Below, piece by piece: positions 41,352 to 49,765 of a DNA stretch of 64,000 nucleotides. Source of the DNA: Oscillospiraceae bacterium (GTDB taxonomy: Bacteria; Bacillota; Clostridia; Oscillospirales; Oscillospiraceae); assembly GCA_015067495.1 (NCBI GenBank), contig SVMI01000003.1:116971-180970 (forward strand). The letters run 5' to 3'. The notes below the pieces were generated by a model. The model did no database searches. It was not told the DNA's origin and was given only the letters and a program-made list of their open reading frames with translations. Each line of letters starts with the position of its first letter. Position 1 is the first letter of the stretch. The translations under genes were made by a program, and so were the position numbers.

Positions 41352-41620
41352 ATATATGTTTGAAAGACTTTGATGGAAATCTCGTCCTTTCCGGGACGCT
41401 TCAGAGAGCCGGCGGTTGGTGTGAGCCGGTGCGGAAGGGCTGGACGATCTGGTTCCGGAGTCGATCCTGTGAACGGCTGCTTAGTAATGGGATCCGTATT
41501 CCTGCGTTAAAGGATAGCGCTTGTTGGAGCGTGAAGAGATCTCCCGTCAGGGGGATAATCAGGGTGGTACCACGGATAGAAATTCGTCCCTGAGGCAGCT
41601 TGCCTCAGGGCTTTTTGTTT
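41352..41620 (+). promoter_or_regulatory. T-box riboswitch, Leu-type specifier CTG
   Basis: Stem I opens AGACTTTGATGGAA with kink-turn TGA. The distal motif is CAGAGAGCCGGCGGTTGGTG. The specifier loop T-CTG-G has its codon at 41449-41451, directly before TTCC, which closes the lower stem. The T-box sequence is CAGGGTGGTACCACGG (41560-41575). The terminator stem CCCTGAGGCA/TGCCTCAGGG (41588-41610) is followed by TTTTT. The codon was assigned by aligning the three leaders by eye. Confidence 0.86.
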
Positions 41621-41636
41621 GAAAGGAGTGTTTGAC

Positions 41637-43037
41637 ATGCTGAAAGTCAGCGACATTACAATGAAACAGGTGGCAGAGGGCTTTTCTCTTACCTTTAAGG
41701 AAAAGATCGAGCTTTCCAAGCTGCTTGACAAGCTGGGTGTGTCGGTGATCGAGGTGGAGGGCTTGAGCGGTTCCCGTTCCGATGCCCTTCGTATCAAATC
41801 CATCGCCTTGGCGGTGACGGACAGCGTCGTTGCCGCTCCTGTTGAACTGAGTGAGGAGAGCATCGCCGCCACTTGGGCAGCGTTGCAGCAGGCGAAGCAT
41901 CCCCGCCTGCAGGTTTGCGCGCCGGTCAGCTCTGTACAGATGGAATATCTGTACCATAAGAAGCCCGATGCCATGCTTAAAGCCATCGCGGATGCAGTCA
42001 GAGCCTGCGCCGCATTGACCGATACGGAATTTATCGCTCAGGACGCGACCCGGAGCGAGCCGGAATTTCTCTGTCAGGTGATCGGCGCGGCGATCGAAGC
42101 CGGCGCAAAGACCGTGACGGTCATGGACTCTGCCGGCAGAATGCTTCCCAATGAGTTTTCCGCGTTTGTTGCAGGCTTGTATCAGATAATTCCCGCGCTC
42201 AAAGATGTCACGCTGGGCATCGGCTGTGCCAATACACTGGCAATGGCTGACAGCTGCGTCATCGCGGCGGTGGCATGCGGCGCAGGGGAGGTCAAGGCGG
42301 CTGCCTATCCCATCGACAGTGCTGATCTTGGTAATGTTGCGAGAATCATCGCTGCAAAGGGTGACAGCTTCGGCGCGCAGACCGGCATCCGCGTGACCCA
42401 GCTCAGCCGCAGCATTGAGCAGATCAACCGCATGTGCAGCACCGACAGAAGCAAGACCTCTCCCTTCGACACTGGTGTGCAGGAGGAGTCCGGCATTTAT
42501 CTGACAGCCCACGACGACGTTCAGGCAGTCCGTATGGCGGTTGAGCGGCTTGGCTATGATCTGTCGGAAGACGAGGTTTTGAAGGTATACGAAGCGTTCA
42601 GCCGCATCGCGGCAAAGAAAACGCAGGTCAATATCCGCGAGCTGGATGCCATTGTTGCGTCCGCTGCCATGCAGGTGCCGCCGACCTATGTGCTGGAGTC
42701 TTATGTGATCACTTCCGGCAATACGGTCTCCGCGACGGCGCATATGAAGCTCGTCAAAAACGGCACAGCACTGGAAGGTGTTTATCTTGGAGATGGACCG
42801 ATCGATGCGGCATTCCTTGCCATCGAGCAGATCACCGGTCAGCATTATGAGCTGGATGATTTCCAGATTCAGGCTGTGACCGAGGGTCGTGAAGCAATGG
42901 GTCAGACGGTGGTCAAGCTCCGTGCCGGCGGCAAGGTGTACTCCGGCAGAGGTATTTCCACCGATATCGTTGGTGCCAGCATCCATGCGTACCTGAGCGC
43001 ACTGAATAAGATCGCATATGAGGAGGAGACGGTATGA
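41637..43037 (+). CDS. LeuA-like protein with degenerate active site
   Basis: A 466-aa protein of the 2-isopropylmalate synthase/homocitrate synthase (DRE-TIM) family. I start at the ATG at 41637 after AAAGGAG. The N-terminal barrel aligns with LeuA, but where LeuA has TLRDGEQ this reads TMKQVAE, and where LeuA has HxHND this reads GIGCA. Both the catalytic Arg and the metal-binding Asp and His residues are therefore replaced. HESGIH has become EESGIY. By contrast the C-terminal LeuA regulatory domain (SGNTVSATAHMKL, GDGPIDAAFLAIEQITG, YSGRGISTDIVGASIHAYL) is well preserved. A Leu-type T-box precedes it, and its stop overlaps the next start (ATGA). It may be a leucine-binding regulator or scaffold rather than a synthase. 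Confidence 0.85.
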   Translation: MLKVSDITMKQVAEGFSLTFKEKIELSKLLDKLGVSVIEVEGLSGSRSDALRIKSIALAVTDSVVAAPVELSEESIAATWAALQQAKHPRLQVCAPVSSVQMEYLYHKKPDAMLKAIADAVRACAALTDTEFIAQDATRSEPEFLCQVIGAAIEAGAKTVTVMDSAGRMLPNEFSAFVAGLYQIIPALKDVTLGIGCANTLAMADSCVIAAVACGAGEVKAAAYPIDSADLGNVARIIAAKGDSFGAQTGIRVTQLSRSIEQINRMCSTDRSKTSPFDTGVQEESGIYLTAHDDVQAVRMAVERLGYDLSEDEVLKVYEAFSRIAAKKTQVNIRELDAIVASAAMQVPPTYVLESYVITSGNTVSATAHMKLVKNGTALEGVYLGDGPIDAAFLAIEQITGQHYELDDFQIQAVTEGREAMGQTVVKLRAGGKVYSGRGISTDIVGASIHAYLSALNKIAYEEETV

Positions 43038-45544
43038 AGCTGTCCTTTTCCACCCGTGGCTGGCCCAACCTGAGTTGGGAAGAGATGATGCAGACCGCTT
43101 TGGATATGGGTTTTTCCGGCATTGAGGTCTACAATCTGCCCAAGCTGACCGATTTTATCGATAAAAGCGGCCCGTTCCACAAATACCAGACGGCAGCAAC
43201 AGCCCGCCAGTTAAAAGACAAAAAGCTCCAGATCCCTTGCTTCGACACACCCTGCGATCTGTCCAGCGATGATACGGCTGTGGATACCCTTTCTGCACTG
43301 ATGGAGGTTGCCCACAATGCACAGGTTCCTTATGTGGTCGCCTGCGTGCTGCAGGATCGGGAAGACGTGGTGATCCGTCGGCTGTCTGTTCTGCTCCAAA
43401 AGGCGGAGCAGCTGGGCGTTGGCTTGCTGATCAAAACCAGCGGCATCTATGCCGACACCAAGCGTCTGCGTGAAATGATGGATGGCTTTGCAAGCGACTA
43501 TCTGGGCGTTTTGTGGGATGTGCATCATCCCTACCGGGACTTTTCGGAAAGCTGCGACACCACGATCAAAAATCTTGGTGCCTATGTTTGCCACGTGCAT
43601 CTGCGTGATTCGGATGACGAAGGTGTCTATCAGCTGATCGGGGAGGGTACGATGCCCATTGCCGACGTGATGCGGGCGTTGTCCTCTGTCAATTACGACG
43701 GCTTTATCTCTCTGGAGTGGAAGCCGGAATGGTTGGAGGATCTGCAGGATCCTGAGGTCATCTTCCCGTACTTTGTCAACTACATGAGCCGCTTCCATTC
43801 CACCCGCGGCATGAAAAAATCCCTCTATTTCAACCACGACGGCACCGGACAGTACATCTGGAAGAAGGATGAGCTGATCAACCTGACTTTCCCGCAGGTG
43901 CTGGATCGGGTGGCGGAGGAATTTCCCGATCAGTACTGCTTCAAGTACACCACCCTCGATTACACCCGCACCTATGCGGAATTCCGCGAGGATGTGGATC
44001 GTTTTGCCCGCGCTCTCGTTTCCATGGGCGTGAAGGCTGGATCAAAGGTGGCAGTTTGGGCGACCAATGTGCCGGCATGGTATATCACCTTCTGGGCAAC
44101 CACCAAGATCGGCGCGGTGTTGGTCACCGTCAATACCGCCTATAAGATCCATGAGGCAGAGTATCTGCTGCGCCAGTCCGATACACACACGCTGGTGATG
44201 ATCGATTCCTGTCTGGACTCCAACTATGCCCAGATCATCAATGCGCTTTGCCCTGAAATCGCAGGCACCAAAGCCGGTCAGCCCCTGCATTGCAAGAAGC
44301 TGCCCTTCTTGCGCAATGTCATTACTGTCGGCTTCAAGCAGCCCGGCTGCCTGACCTTCGATGAGGCAATGGCGCGCTATGATCTTGTAAGTCGCGAGCA
44401 GGTGGCAAGGATGGCGGCGGCGGTTCGCCCTGACGATGTGTGCAATATGCAATATACCTCCGGCACGACAGGCTTCCCCAAGGGCGTTATGCTGACCCAC
44501 TATAATGTGGTCAACAACGGCAAATGCATCGGCGACCGCATGGGTCTGTCCACGGCAGACCGCATGATGATCCAAGTTCCCATGTTCCACTGCTTTGGCA
44601 TGACGCTGTCCATGACATCCTCCATGACCCACGGTGCTACCATGTGTCCGATGCCTTACTTCTCTGCAAAGGCGTCTCTTGCCTGCATCAATCAGGAAAA
44701 GATCACCTGCTTCAACGGCGTTCCGACCATGTTCATCGCCATGTTCAATCATCCTGATTACCGCAAGACGGACTTCAGCCACATGCGTACCGGCATCATG
44801 GCGGGTGCAGGGTGTCCCCCGGAGCTGATGCGCCGTGCCGCACAGCCGGACGAGATGAATATGTATGGCATCGTCAGTGTCTACGGTCAGACCGAATGCG
44901 CCCCCGGCAATACCATGTCCTCTTGGACGGATTCGCTGGATGTCCGCACCAATACCGTAGGCTACAGCTTCCCCCATGTGCGTTGTAAGATCATCGATCC
45001 CGAAACCGGCGAGGAAGTGCCGGACGGAGTCAACGGCGAATTTTGCGCCAAGGGCTACAACACCATGAAGGGCTATTACAAAATGCCCCAAGCCACCAAG
45101 GACACCATCGATGCCGACGGCTGGTTGCATTCCGGCGACCTTGCCTGCCGCGACAGTGAGGGTAACTTCCGCATCACCGGCAGACTCAAGGATATGATCA
45201 TCCGCGGCGGTGAGAACATCTACCCCAAGGAGATCGAGGAGTTTATCTATACCCATCCCGCGGTCAAGGATGTGCAGGTCATCGGCGTGCCGGACAAGAA
45301 GTACGGCGAGGAGATCATGGCGTGCATCGTGCTGAAAGAGCCGGGCGCGATCACCGAGGCGGAGATGAGTGACTACATCAAAGCCAGTATGGCACGTCAC
45401 AAAGTACCGAAGTACATCGAATTTGTGGATAGCTTCCCCATGAACGCTGCCGGCAAAGTCCTCAAGTACAAAATGCGCGAGGATGCCGCAAAGCGGCTCG
45501 GTCTTGTGGGCGACGGCTCGGACACTGCCAAGAGTACATTGTAA
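43034..45544 (+). CDS. sugar-isomerase-like TIM barrel fused to acyl-CoA synthetase
   Basis: An 836-aa two-domain protein. Residues 1-255 are an AP-endonuclease-2/xylose-isomerase-like barrel (MKLSFSTRGWPNLSWEEMM, GFSGIEVYNL, VLWDVHHPYRDF, VCHVHLRDSD, GFISLEWKPEW) with several candidate metal ligands. Residues about 280-836 are a FadD-like AMP-forming acyl-CoA synthetase (QYTSGTTGFPKGVMLTHYN, VYGQTEC, LHSGDLACRDSEGNFRITGRLKDMIIRGGENIYPKEIE, C-terminal lysine in MNAAGKVLKYK). It overlaps the LeuA-like gene by four bases and shares its Leu-type T-box. Isovalerate is a candidate acid substrate by analogy with the Val and Ile modules. The barrel's role is unknown. Confidence 0.85.
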   Translation: MKLSFSTRGWPNLSWEEMMQTALDMGFSGIEVYNLPKLTDFIDKSGPFHKYQTAATARQLKDKKLQIPCFDTPCDLSSDDTAVDTLSALMEVAHNAQVPYVVACVLQDREDVVIRRLSVLLQKAEQLGVGLLIKTSGIYADTKRLREMMDGFASDYLGVLWDVHHPYRDFSESCDTTIKNLGAYVCHVHLRDSDDEGVYQLIGEGTMPIADVMRALSSVNYDGFISLEWKPEWLEDLQDPEVIFPYFVNYMSRFHSTRGMKKSLYFNHDGTGQYIWKKDELINLTFPQVLDRVAEEFPDQYCFKYTTLDYTRTYAEFREDVDRFARALVSMGVKAGSKVAVWATNVPAWYITFWATTKIGAVLVTVNTAYKIHEAEYLLRQSDTHTLVMIDSCLDSNYAQIINALCPEIAGTKAGQPLHCKKLPFLRNVITVGFKQPGCLTFDEAMARYDLVSREQVARMAAAVRPDDVCNMQYTSGTTGFPKGVMLTHYNVVNNGKCIGDRMGLSTADRMMIQVPMFHCFGMTLSMTSSMTHGATMCPMPYFSAKASLACINQEKITCFNGVPTMFIAMFNHPDYRKTDFSHMRTGIMAGAGCPPELMRRAAQPDEMNMYGIVSVYGQTECAPGNTMSSWTDSLDVRTNTVGYSFPHVRCKIIDPETGEEVPDGVNGEFCAKGYNTMKGYYKMPQATKDTIDADGWLHSGDLACRDSEGNFRITGRLKDMIIRGGENIYPKEIEEFIYTHPAVKDVQVIGVPDKKYGEEIMACIVLKEPGAITEAEMSDYIKASMARHKVPKYIEFVDSFPMNAAGKVLKYKMREDAAKRLGLVGDGSDTAKSTL

Positions 45545-45550
45545 AAATCA

Positions 45551-45589
45551 AAAAACACAGTCTTTTTCGTGGAAAAAGGCTGTGTTTTT
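45551..45589 (+). terminator. terminator of the Leu-type operon
   Basis: AAAAACACAG...CTTTTTC pairs with GAAAAAG...CTGTGTTTTT around GTG, an interrupted stem ending in T5. Confidence 0.85.
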
Positions 45590-45630
45590 ACAAATTTTGA
45601 AACAAATTGGGACAAAAACTGCGTCAACGC

Positions 45631-45659
45631 TTGCAAACGGAGCAAAAGAGGAGTATACT
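45631..45659 (+). promoter_or_regulatory. promoter of the surface protein gene
   Basis: TTGCAA (45631-45636) and TATACT (45654-45659), 17-base spacer. Confidence 0.7.
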
Positions 45660-45695
45660 GTAATTACCGATATCCGTATGAAGGAGGATGCCTTT

Positions 45696-47501
45696 ATGGA
45701 GAGAATCAGGAAATCAATGCTGCAACAGGTTCTTTGTATGGCTTTGTCGCTGCTGTTGCTGCTGACACTACTGCCGCAGGTGACATTTGCTGCCGATACA
45801 GACCGTTACGGCTATACAAAACTGGAAAGCGCGAAAGAAAAGAAGCTTTATGGCATGCTTGTCGATGCGGTGGAAGACTGTAAGGATGAGCTTGCTGTAT
45901 CTGCTGAGGGCTTCACCCTTGCTGAACTTGAGAGTGCTTCCCAGATGGTCGGTCGTGATTACCCGGAGTTTTTCTACTATCAGACCTATGGTGCGTCTCA
46001 TATCGACGGCATCGTACAGAAGATTTATTTTAAGTATATTCTGAACGGTCAGCTGGTTCAGGGCAATAGCCCGGAGCTGAAGGCAGCCCGCGCAGCACTG
46101 GACAAAAAGGTCAATGAGATCGTCAAGGGTGCCACGGGTGACAACTATCAGAAGGCACTGTACCTGCACGATTATCTCGTCAACAACCTTATTTATCAGA
46201 GCACCAATAATGATCAGAATGCCTACGGCGCACTGATTGAAGGTAAGGCGGTATGCGCCGGTTACAGCCATGCCTATCAGCTGCTGCTGCGCAAGGTGGG
46301 CATTGAAAGCTTTTACATCACCGGTGAGTCCAAGGGCATTCCCCATGCATGGCTGCTGGTATTTTTGAACGACGAATGCTATTACACCGATGTTACATGG
46401 GATGACCCTATGACACCCGACGGTCATCAGATCCTGGGTCACTATTATTTTAATATGTCCTACGACGACATCAGCAAGGATCACACGACGGATGCTGATT
46501 ACGCCCAATGGCTGCCTAAGAAGCATGACCATAAGGATATGTATTACTTTGAGCATGATGCCCGGGAAGGTAACGGTATCGGTTGGTTTAACAGCAGTAC
46601 AACTTCCGCAACGCTCTATAACCACCTGAAAAAGGAAGGTAACTTCTACTATTGCGATTTCCGCTACGATGATGCCAATATGGAAGATTGGCTGAAGGAT
46701 GCGATCAATAGCCTGAGCGGTCAGTTGGGCGGTGTTCAAGGGGCATCGTGGGAAACAATCGGAAATGAGTACATGCTTACCATCACAACGCAGGTACAGT
46801 CCCATACCATCAGTAAGGTGAGTGCGAAAGCAGCCACCTGCCGGAGCGAGGGCAATACGGAGTACTACGTTTGCACCACCTGCAATCAGTATTTCAAGGA
46901 TGCCAACGGCGATCAGGAGATCGCAGATAAGAACTCTGTGAAGATCGCAATGAAGGCACATACGCCCGGCAGTTGGAAAACAGATGCCCATAACCACTGG
47001 AAAGAATGCACAGCCGACGGCTGCAAGACCATGATCGCAGGCACAAGTGCAATTCATGTCGACCAGAACGGTGATCAGCGTTGCGATACCTGCAGCTATC
47101 AGCTGCCGTCGAACGATTCCACCGATCCGACCAATCCTACGAATCCGACCAATCCGACCAATCCGACCAATCCCACCAATCCCACTGAGGTTGTTACGGA
47201 TCCCACAGAGGAAGTAACGGATCCCACCGAGGAAAGCACCGAACCGACACAGGGCGAAACCGATCCCACCGAGGAAAGCACACCTTCTACGGAAGAAACA
47301 ACACCTTCCGGCGATGACCCGACTGATCCGACGGAACCTTCTGCACCTGCGGCAACAGATCCCACGAAGCCCGCCGATCCGGCAGGGGATGCAGGTCTGC
47401 CGATCGATCCGAAGCTCCTCATTCTGGCAGCGGCGGTGGTTGGTTTGATCGGTATCATTGCCGTGATCGCCTCGCTTACACGGAAAAAGCGTAAGGCTTG
47501 A
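45696..47501 (+). CDS. secreted transglutaminase-like surface protein
   Basis: A 601-aa exported protein. I choose the ATG at 45696 after AAGGAGGA, which yields a clear signal peptide (LCMALSLLLLLTLLPQ, cleavage near TFAA-DTD). A transglutaminase/protease-like core follows, with candidate Cys in GKAVCAGYSHAYQLL, His in IPHAWLLVF and Asp in YYTDVTWDDP. After a Cys-containing region (CRSEGNTEYYVCTTCNQYF) comes a low-complexity stalk of T-N-P and D-P-T-E repeats (about residues 470-565). One membrane helix and a KKRKA tail end the protein, so it is membrane-anchored without an LPXTG signal. Its substrate is probably a wall or surface protein, but this is inference. Confidence 0.82.
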   Translation: MERIRKSMLQQVLCMALSLLLLLTLLPQVTFAADTDRYGYTKLESAKEKKLYGMLVDAVEDCKDELAVSAEGFTLAELESASQMVGRDYPEFFYYQTYGASHIDGIVQKIYFKYILNGQLVQGNSPELKAARAALDKKVNEIVKGATGDNYQKALYLHDYLVNNLIYQSTNNDQNAYGALIEGKAVCAGYSHAYQLLLRKVGIESFYITGESKGIPHAWLLVFLNDECYYTDVTWDDPMTPDGHQILGHYYFNMSYDDISKDHTTDADYAQWLPKKHDHKDMYYFEHDAREGNGIGWFNSSTTSATLYNHLKKEGNFYYCDFRYDDANMEDWLKDAINSLSGQLGGVQGASWETIGNEYMLTITTQVQSHTISKVSAKAATCRSEGNTEYYVCTTCNQYFKDANGDQEIADKNSVKIAMKAHTPGSWKTDAHNHWKECTADGCKTMIAGTSAIHVDQNGDQRCDTCSYQLPSNDSTDPTNPTNPTNPTNPTNPTNPTEVVTDPTEEVTDPTEESTEPTQGETDPTEESTPSTEETTPSGDDPTDPTEPSAPAATDPTKPADPAGDAGLPIDPKLLILAAAVVGLIGIIAVIASLTRKKRKA

Positions 47502-47515
47502 AAAGGAGCAATAGA

Positions 47516-48307
47516 ATGAAAATTTATGTCATGGTCGATATTGAAGGCATCAGCGGAGTCTACTGCAGTGAGCAGGTCACACCTGCCAGCGGCAGATTTG
47601 CCGAGGGCAGAAAGTATATGACTGAGGACATCAATGCCTGCGTTGCAGGTCTTCGCGATGCGGGTGTGGATGAGATCATCGTTCACGACTGCCATGGCGG
47701 CAGCTATTCGCTGAACTGGGCGGATGTTTCTCCGGAAGCAGACGGCTACATCTGCGGCACTATCGGTGATTCACGGTATGTGGATATTGATGACTGTGAT
47801 GGTCTGATCCTGCTTGGCTATCATGCGATGGCGGGTACTGCGGGAGCTGTGTTGGAGCATACCTACTCCTCCAAGCGAATCCAAAATATGTACATCAACG
47901 ATGTTTTGGTGGGAGAGACCGCAGTGGATGCGGCAATTGCCGGAGAGCATGGTGTGCCGGTGATCATGGTCAGCGGTGACGATAAGCTCTGTGCCGAAGC
48001 CAAGCGCTTTTTGCCGGATGTGGTGACAGCGCAGGTCAAGAAAGGCTTGTCCACTCAGGGAGCGGTCTTGCTTCCGCCGGAAAAGGCACACCGGCTCATT
48101 CATGACAAGGCAATGGAGGCGGTTAAGAAGCTGCCGTTGATCAAACCCTATGTCATTCCTGCACCGATCACGCATAAAATTGAGCTGATGGAGCGATGCC
48201 AGCTACCCAATGCGGCGGGAAAGCCCTATATGAACGTAATCGACGGACGCGCGTATTCTGTTGCAGCAGATTCTGTTGAAGAAGCAAGAATGCGTTCCGG
48301 CGGCTGA
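47516..48307 (+). CDS. dppA: M55 family D-aminopeptidase
   Basis: A 263-aa zinc peptidase of the DppA family, which removes N-terminal D-amino acids such as D-Ala from peptides. I start at the ATG at 47516 after AAAAGGAG. Metal-site motifs are VDIEGISG near residues 7-14 (Asp and Glu), VHDCHGGS near 55-62, GYHAMAGT near 101-108 and LEHTYSSK near 114-121. It follows the surface protein by 14 bases, which suggests co-transcription, and may feed on cell-wall peptides. Confidence 0.9.
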   Translation: MKIYVMVDIEGISGVYCSEQVTPASGRFAEGRKYMTEDINACVAGLRDAGVDEIIVHDCHGGSYSLNWADVSPEADGYICGTIGDSRYVDIDDCDGLILLGYHAMAGTAGAVLEHTYSSKRIQNMYINDVLVGETAVDAAIAGEHGVPVIMVSGDDKLCAEAKRFLPDVVTAQVKKGLSTQGAVLLPPEKAHRLIHDKAMEAVKKLPLIKPYVIPAPITHKIELMERCQLPNAAGKPYMNVIDGRAYSVAADSVEEARMRSGG

Positions 48308-48333
48308 CAATTGTGAAATCTAAAAAATAGTTC

Positions 48334-48373
48334 AAATCCCTTCCGTTAAGAAATTGACAGAAGGGATTTTTTT
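48334..48373 (+). terminator. terminator overlapping the rhaA promoter
   Basis: AAATCCCTT (48334-48342) pairs with AAGGGATTT (48361-48369), then a T run. The 18-base loop contains the -35 box of the rhaA promoter. Confidence 0.65.
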
Positions 48374-48382
48374 CGGTATTAT
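48354..48382 (+). promoter_or_regulatory. promoter of the rhamnose operon
   Basis: TTGACA (48354-48359) and TATTAT (48377-48382), 17-base spacer, 96 bases before rhaA. No operator could be identified and no AraC- or DeoR-type regulator gene is in the window. Confidence 0.75.
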
Positions 48383-48478
48383 ATAGTGTGAGATAACTGC
48401 GGGAACGGCATTGGTCTGTCAAGTCCGCACAAATGGTAAAATAATTAAAAATAAACATATTTCAGGAGGTTACGAATC

Positions 48479-49753
48479 ATGAGTGAAACAAAGATCGCAA
48501 ATGCCTATGAATACGCAAAGGGTGTCTATGCCGCTATGGGCATCGACGTGGAAGCTGCAATGGAAAAGCTGGCAGCTGTTCCCGTTGCGCTGCACTGCTG
48601 GCAGGGCGATGATGTCCGCGGTTTTGACACCGACCCCAGCAAGCCCCTGACCGGTGGCATCCAGACCACCGGCAACTACCCCGGCCGCGCACGTACCCCG
48701 GAGGAGCTGATGGCTGATATCGACATGGTTCTGAAGCTCTGCCCCGGCACCAAGAAGATGAACCTCCATGCAAGCTATGCCATTTTTGAGGATGGCGAGT
48801 GGGCAGACCGGGACAAGCTGGAGCCCAAGCACTTCAAGAAGTGGGTGGATTTCTGCAAGGAGCGCGGTCTGGGCTGTGACTTCAACCCCACCTTCTTCTC
48901 CCATCCCAAGTGCGATCCGCTGACCCTGACCTCCCCCAATGAGGAGACTCGCCGCTTCTGGATCGACCACGGCAAGGCATGTATCCGTATTTCCCAGTAT
49001 CTTGCCGAAGAGCTGGGTCAGCCCTGCATCATGAACATCTGGACCGGCGACGGTTTCAAGGATGTTCCTGCTGACCGCCTTGGACCGAGAGTGCGCTACA
49101 AGGAGTCCATTGACGAGATCCTCTCCGAGCCTTTCGACTTTAATAAGGTCAAGCCCTGTGTGGAATCCAAGGTCTTCGGTATCGGCGTGGAAGCTTACAC
49201 CGCCGGTTCTGCGGAGTTTGCGCTGGGCTATGCGGCAATGAACAAGGATCGCTGCATCCCCCTGATGGACAACGGTCACTACCACCCCACTGAAGTAGTC
49301 TCCGACAAGATCCCCGCGCTGCTTGCCTTCTTCCCCGAGATCGCCCTGCACGTCACCCGTCCCATCCGCTGGGACTCTGACCACGTTGTTCTGTTTGACG
49401 ACGAGACCAAGGAGATTGCCAAGGAGATCGTCCGCTGCGGCGGTCTTGAAGGCTCTGTCAAGATCGCGCTGGACTATTTTGATGCCTCCATCAACCGCAT
49501 CGCCGCATGGACTGTCGGCTTCCGTAACTTCCAGAAGGCACTGCTGAATGCGCTGCTTTGCCCCAACGAGGAGCTGAAGGCAATGCAGGACAGCGACAAC
49601 TGGACGGAGCTGCTGGTCCGTCAGGAAGAGCAGAAGACCCTGCCCTTCGGCGAGATCTGGAACGAATACTGCCGCCGCTGCAACGCCCCCGTTGACGGCG
49701 AATGGTTTGCCATCGTCAAGAAGTACGAAGCAGAAGTTCTTTCTGCGCGCTAA
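48479..49753 (+). CDS. rhaA: L-rhamnose isomerase
   Basis: A 424-aa xylose-isomerase-like TIM-barrel enzyme converting L-rhamnose to L-rhamnulose. Hallmarks: VPVALHCWQGDDVRGFD near residues 34-50, MNLHASYAIFEDG near 90-102, a DFNPTFFSHPKCDPLTL block near 130-150, the metal-binding MDNGHYHPTEVVSDK near 261-275 and RPIRWDSDHVVLFDD near 296-310. Shine-Dalgarno TCAGGAGGT. First gene of the rhamnose operon, followed by an aldolase and rhaB. Confidence 0.97.
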   Translation: MSETKIANAYEYAKGVYAAMGIDVEAAMEKLAAVPVALHCWQGDDVRGFDTDPSKPLTGGIQTTGNYPGRARTPEELMADIDMVLKLCPGTKKMNLHASYAIFEDGEWADRDKLEPKHFKKWVDFCKERGLGCDFNPTFFSHPKCDPLTLTSPNEETRRFWIDHGKACIRISQYLAEELGQPCIMNIWTGDGFKDVPADRLGPRVRYKESIDEILSEPFDFNKVKPCVESKVFGIGVEAYTAGSAEFALGYAAMNKDRCIPLMDNGHYHPTEVVSDKIPALLAFFPEIALHVTRPIRWDSDHVVLFDDETKEIAKEIVRCGGLEGSVKIALDYFDASINRIAAWTVGFRNFQKALLNALLCPNEELKAMQDSDNWTELLVRQEEQKTLPFGEIWNEYCRRCNAPVDGEWFAIVKKYEAEVLSAR

Positions 49754-49765
49754 GGAGGAAGAAAG

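Noticed and set aside
41637-43037. Annotation as a functional 2-isopropylmalate synthase (leuA)
   Set aside because: The catalytic Arg, the metal Asp and both metal His positions are replaced, so a plain leuA call would mislead.
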